Source of the DNA: Isosphaeraceae bacterium EP7
Lineage (GTDB): Bacteria > Planctomycetota > Planctomycetia > Isosphaerales > Isosphaeraceae
Direction of reading: 5' to 3'
Assembly: GCA_038400315.1 (NCBI GenBank)
Contig: CP151667.1
Location: 5,095,174 to 5,159,173, forward strand
Length of the DNA: 64,000 nt
Below are positions 60,993-64,000 of the stretch, piece after piece. Numbering within the stretch: the stretch's first letter is position 1; every line of letters starts with the position of its first letter. Below the pieces are notes generated by a model. That model did no database searches, was not told the origin of the DNA, and saw nothing but the letters and a program-made list of their open reading frames with translations. Position numbers and translations under genes: made by a program.

Positions 60993-63068
60993 ATGAGCGG
61001 CTCGACCCGAACGATCGTCCTGACGACGCTGCTCTCACCCCTGCTTGTCTGCGCTCCGCACCTCGCACCGGCGAGGGCGTTCCAGGCCGACCCGCGGCGG
61101 GCGCCGATCAGCCTGAACGATGAACGGCTCGTCCCGCTCCGCGACGCGGTCGCCGCCTGGGACAATCGGCCCGGGCCAATTCGCAAGGTCGTCGACGTCG
61201 TCTGCCTGGTCCCCGACGTGCCGACGTTCCTCGAGGTCCTCTCGACCTGGGACGCGGACCACTGGTTCCCGATCCTGCTCGACGACGTGCCATACACCTC
61301 CAAATTCCTTCGGGCCTTCCGCCCCTCGCGGGTCGTCCGATATCCGGGACGCGTGCAGGCCTTCAAGCCCGACGTACCCTCGGAAGCCTGGAAGATTGCG
61401 GTGGCTGCGGTGCTGAAGTCGTGGTCGGGGCCCGGGGTCGCCCCTGCGGCCCCGGTCGTTGGCGACGCCATTCATCCGAAAACCGAATTCAATCCCCCAG
61501 GGGTCGTGATGTCCACGCCCGAGAGCCCGACCTTCGCGGCCTCGGCGGCGCTCGCGGCGGGTCGATTCCAGGCCCTGATGCGCTGGAGGAGCTCATTCGC
61601 GGCTGACAAGAACCTGAATCTGGACGAGGTCAATGCCCTGTCCATCTCGCTCAGGAAGCGGATCGCCGAGCACCACCCGGCGCACGGTCGGCTGGGGGAT
61701 TCGTGCGATTTCGTGACCTTCGGCGTCGACATCCCCGACCGGTACACCATCCCGGGCGAGGTGAATTCCCTGGATGACCTGATCACGCGCAATCCGGACA
61801 TGAGCCGCTGGGCTTACTGCGGCCGCCTGATCGGCGATCCCACCGCGAGCGTCTATCGCGCGATGTGCTCGCTGTTCCTCCAGCCCCGGTCGGCCATGCT
61901 CTTCAACGGCTATCCGCAGACCGACCAGCCCTGGATCGACTACGACCAAGAGGCGGCCTCATTGACGCTCGCCCGGGTCATGCCTGTCAGCAAGAGGTCC
62001 CGCGACGCGGCGCGGATCGAGGGATGGCATGAGGGTTTTGATTCGACAAACACGCATGGTTTGATCATGCAGAATTCTTCGGGCGGGGCCGACTACTTCT
62101 CGGTCTTGGCCGGGACCGGCCAGTCGGCCGACATCCCCGCAACCGTGCCGGCGGTCGTCGTGCCCGTCCACAGCTACTCCGCCGCGAATCCCAGGGATGC
62201 CGCGACCATCTCGGGGCGCTGGCTCGTGCACGGGGCCTTCGTCTACTTCGGGTCGATGAATGAGCCCTACCTCGACGCGTTCAGGACGCCGACACTCGTT
62301 GCCGACCTCCTCGTCCGCAAGTTGCCGATTTCGGCCGCGTTGCGCCAGGTCCCCGGCGAGCCGAGGGGCCGCGCCTGGCGACTGACCCTGATCGGAGATC
62401 CTCTCTACCGGGTCGCCCCTGACTCGGTGAAGCAACCTCGCATCGCCTCCTGGGAGCCGGTTGCAGGCTGGCCCGTCTATGTTGAATCCGAGGCACCCAA
62501 AGCGGGTGCCAGCGACGCCGATCGGCTCGCATGGGCGCTGAAGACGGCAGTCGCTCGCGCGTTCCGGACGAGGCCAAAGGGGAACGGCAGGACTCAGGAC
62601 GGCTGGCTCGGACAGATCGCGACCCTGGACCGCGCGCGGATCCCGGCCGGACTGAGGCGAACCCTGGATGAGCTGACGGTCGACGCAATGCACGAATCGG
62701 GGCGGCCCGGCGATGTCCGGGAGCGGATCATGGTGATCCCGAAGGGAGAGCGATCGGTCTGGTTGCAGGCGATGCTCGAATGGTCCAGGGCCCATCAACT
62801 CATCGAGTCGGTCGGCTCGAAGGACCTGAAGGTGGCGATGACCATCTGGGATGAGGTCATGCGATCCGACGGGGCAAGGAACCTCAAGGAGCAGTCAACC
62901 GCCAGGATCCACGGCCTCGCACGGGAGGGCGCCGAGCCGATCCGGTGGCGCTCGCAGCTCCGGGCGACGATCCGGGCGATGGGCTCGTCCGCCGACGCTG
63001 AGATCGCTTCGAAGGAGCTGAAGGAGTTGGAGGAGACGAATCCGACCTTCAAGGCGGGGCGGCGATGA
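60993..63068 (+). CDS. Large secreted protein, C25/caspase-like fold suspected
   Basis: A 691-residue exported protein with a signal peptide (IVLTTLLSPLLVCAPHLAPARA). The middle shows VPAVVVPVHSYSAANP, then GRWLVHGAFVYFGSMNEPYLDAF and LTLIGDPLYR, a series that reminds me of gingipain-like (C25) and caspase-like planctomycete proteins. The Cys nucleophile was not found with confidence, so this could be a non-enzymatic relative. The C-terminal 200 residues are helical. It is alone on the plus strand; ATG 60993 has GGAG upstream. Function unknown. Confidence 0.65.
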   Translation: MSGSTRTIVLTTLLSPLLVCAPHLAPARAFQADPRRAPISLNDERLVPLRDAVAAWDNRPGPIRKVVDVVCLVPDVPTFLEVLSTWDADHWFPILLDDVPYTSKFLRAFRPSRVVRYPGRVQAFKPDVPSEAWKIAVAAVLKSWSGPGVAPAAPVVGDAIHPKTEFNPPGVVMSTPESPTFAASAALAAGRFQALMRWRSSFAADKNLNLDEVNALSISLRKRIAEHHPAHGRLGDSCDFVTFGVDIPDRYTIPGEVNSLDDLITRNPDMSRWAYCGRLIGDPTASVYRAMCSLFLQPRSAMLFNGYPQTDQPWIDYDQEAASLTLARVMPVSKRSRDAARIEGWHEGFDSTNTHGLIMQNSSGGADYFSVLAGTGQSADIPATVPAVVVPVHSYSAANPRDAATISGRWLVHGAFVYFGSMNEPYLDAFRTPTLVADLLVRKLPISAALRQVPGEPRGRAWRLTLIGDPLYRVAPDSVKQPRIASWEPVAGWPVYVESEAPKAGASDADRLAWALKTAVARAFRTRPKGNGRTQDGWLGQIATLDRARIPAGLRRTLDELTVDAMHESGRPGDVRERIMVIPKGERSVWLQAMLEWSRAHQLIESVGSKDLKVAMTIWDEVMRSDGARNLKEQSTARIHGLAREGAEPIRWRSQLRATIRAMGSSADAEIASKELKELEETNPTFKAGRR

Positions 63069-63075
63069 GCAAGTT

Positions 63076-64000
63076 TCAGGGGAGGGTGAGCGAGGGCCGA
63101 TGCGGGCCGACGAAGGCCTCGACCACCTCGGGCAAGGCGGCCAGGTGCAGGTGAAGCAGACCGCCGACCGCGTGATGATACTTGTACATGTCAAGTTCAC
63201 CGCAGAGTGGGGCGGCCCGGCCGGGGCAGCGGCCGGGGTGGTCCGCCGGACTGAATTTCCAGCGGCCCGAGCTGTAGCCCCTCACGGTCGTCCCGCGAGG
63301 GCCGAGCCACGAGTCATTCGTGAGAGTTCGGATCACGGGCCAAGGCGGGGGCTGATTCATCTGGAGGACGGCATTCAGGGGGAGGATCCCCACGCCGTTG
63401 TGGATGCGGCCATCGATGGACATCGTCTGGCCGAGATAGGCGGCCCCTCCCCCTTCGGCATAGATTCGCCGCCCATTGCAGACGTGGCTGGAGAGGGCCG
63501 TGATCATGCTGACATTCTCGGTCAGCGCCTCGATATGATTGTCCGGGAACCCGCAGCCGATCATGACGAGGTCGGGATGGTCGGGAAGCGCCCCGTCGTG
63601 AATCGGCGAGAACTCGACGAGCTCGGCCCCCAGAGAGCTGAGGGTCTCGAGGGTGTCGGGGAAGTAACCACCAAACGCTTCGTCGCGGGCATAGGCGACT
63701 CGAAATCGGCTCCGGTCGGCCCGGACGCGCGCACCGAGCTCGCCGCTCCAGCTGAACGGCCTCGAATCGGCGAGGGCGGCGATCGCCGCCCAGTCGGCGT
63801 AGGCATCGAACTCCGTCGCCAAGGCGTCGATCAGGTCGGTTGGCATGGGCATCCCCGGGGGAACTTCCATGACAGCCTGGCGGAGCTTCGGGGCCGCCGA
63901 CATTCCGCCAAGGACCGCGCGGCCGCAGGTCATCCGGATGAAGGAGCGGAACTGGTCGAACTGCTCACGGGTCTCGAAGCCGTCGAGCATCAGGCCCTCG
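63076..64000 (-). CDS. CbiA/CobB-like cobyrinate a,c-diamide synthase (partial, Cys to Gly)
   Basis: The last 308 residues of a protein that starts beyond the right edge. They match the C-terminal glutamine amidotransferase part of cobyrinic acid a,c-diamide synthase: FRVAYARDEAFGGYFPDTL, then PDLVMIGCGFPDNHIEALTENVS, and near the end GLLHLHLAALPEVVEAF with the late His. In the elbow the usual AECGG reads AEGGGAAYLG, so the Cys nucleophile is Gly (codon 63451-63453). The N-terminal ATP-binding half is not in the window. Amidation would thus need free ammonia, or the protein may do something else. Confidence 0.8.
   Translation of the reverse strand, partial: EGLMLDGFETREQFDQFRSFIRMTCGRAVLGGMSAAPKLRQAVMEVPPGMPMPTDLIDALATEFDAYADWAAIAALADSRPFSWSGELGARVRADRSRFRVAYARDEAFGGYFPDTLETLSSLGAELVEFSPIHDGALPDHPDLVMIGCGFPDNHIEALTENVSMITALSSHVCNGRRIYAEGGGAAYLGQTMSIDGRIHNGVGILPLNAVLQMNQPPPWPVIRTLTNDSWLGPRGTTVRGYSSGRWKFSPADHPGRCPGRAAPLCGELDMYKYHHAVGGLLHLHLAALPEVVEAFVGPHRPSLTLP

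Overview
The window is about 64 kb of high-GC bacterial DNA that looks like a chromosome segment of a planctomycete, most likely family Isosphaeraceae. The evidence is the density of families typical of that phylum: DUF1501, DUF1549/DUF1553 and PSCyt1-type cytochrome proteins, bacterial pre-peptidase C-terminal (PPC) proteins, WD40/cytochrome fusions, exported ExbB-like channels, and many Gfo/Idh/MocA and xylose-isomerase-like TIM-barrel proteins. Genus is not decidable by eye. No phage, transposase, integrase or CRISPR array was seen.

Layout. 1-4942 (minus): a glycolate oxidase operon glcD-(unknown RHH-like gene)-glcE-glcF, with glcF running off the left edge. 5083-8082: a LURP-one-like protein, then RidA, an SDR and a SIS-domain protein on plus. 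8083-11145: an AT-rich control region with paired palindromes in front of a small Gly/Tyr-rich secreted protein, then a secreted glycosidase-like beta-propeller and a GH1-like enzyme on minus. 11295-15542 (plus): tRNA-Ala(CGC), a membrane-anchored cytochrome c, an FKBP, and a 1022-residue J-like/zinc-ribbon/TPR/FnIII protein. 15561-24540 (minus): a four-gene module, DUF1501, PPC, DUF1549/DUF1553 and WD40-cytochrome. 24890-30404: four membrane or glycosyltransferase genes on alternating strands. 30542-33321: a histidine kinase and NtrC-type regulator coupled by an ATGA overlap. 33346-35596 (minus): a FIST protein and an alpha/beta hydrolase. 35923-40581 (plus): cupin, TIM barrel, Gfo/Idh/MocA dehydrogenase and a second TIM-barrel epimerase, probably a sugar-conversion cluster. 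40635-42461: TypA/BipA. 42953-50065: a secreted HEAT-repeat protein, a membrane protein, an AI-2E-type permease, a trans-sulfuration PLP enzyme, a small anchored protein, ExbB/ExbD and DedA. 50181-54988: a second PPC plus WD40-cytochrome pair. 55255-57465: two receiver-domain signalling proteins. 57511-63068: an unknown protein, aldose 1-epimerase, a malate/lactate dehydrogenase-family enzyme, RbsD and a large secreted protein. 63076-end: the C-terminal part of a CbiA/CobB-like protein whose expected nucleophilic Cys is Gly.

How it works together. Much of the window deals with carbohydrates and oxidations: glycolate oxidation, sugar isomerases, epimerases and dehydrogenases, glycosidase-like enzymes, and exported cytochrome/WD40/PPC modules of unknown substrate. 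The signalling genes have no obvious targets nearby apart from each other.

The strongest non-gene signals are an 11-base motif (CGAAACGAACC) repeated six times at three loci, always upstream of and in the same direction as a gene; two identical palindromes 70 bp apart before a secreted-protein gene; and an AT-rich block upstream of typA. All functions are assigned from sequence motifs by eye; no database search was run.
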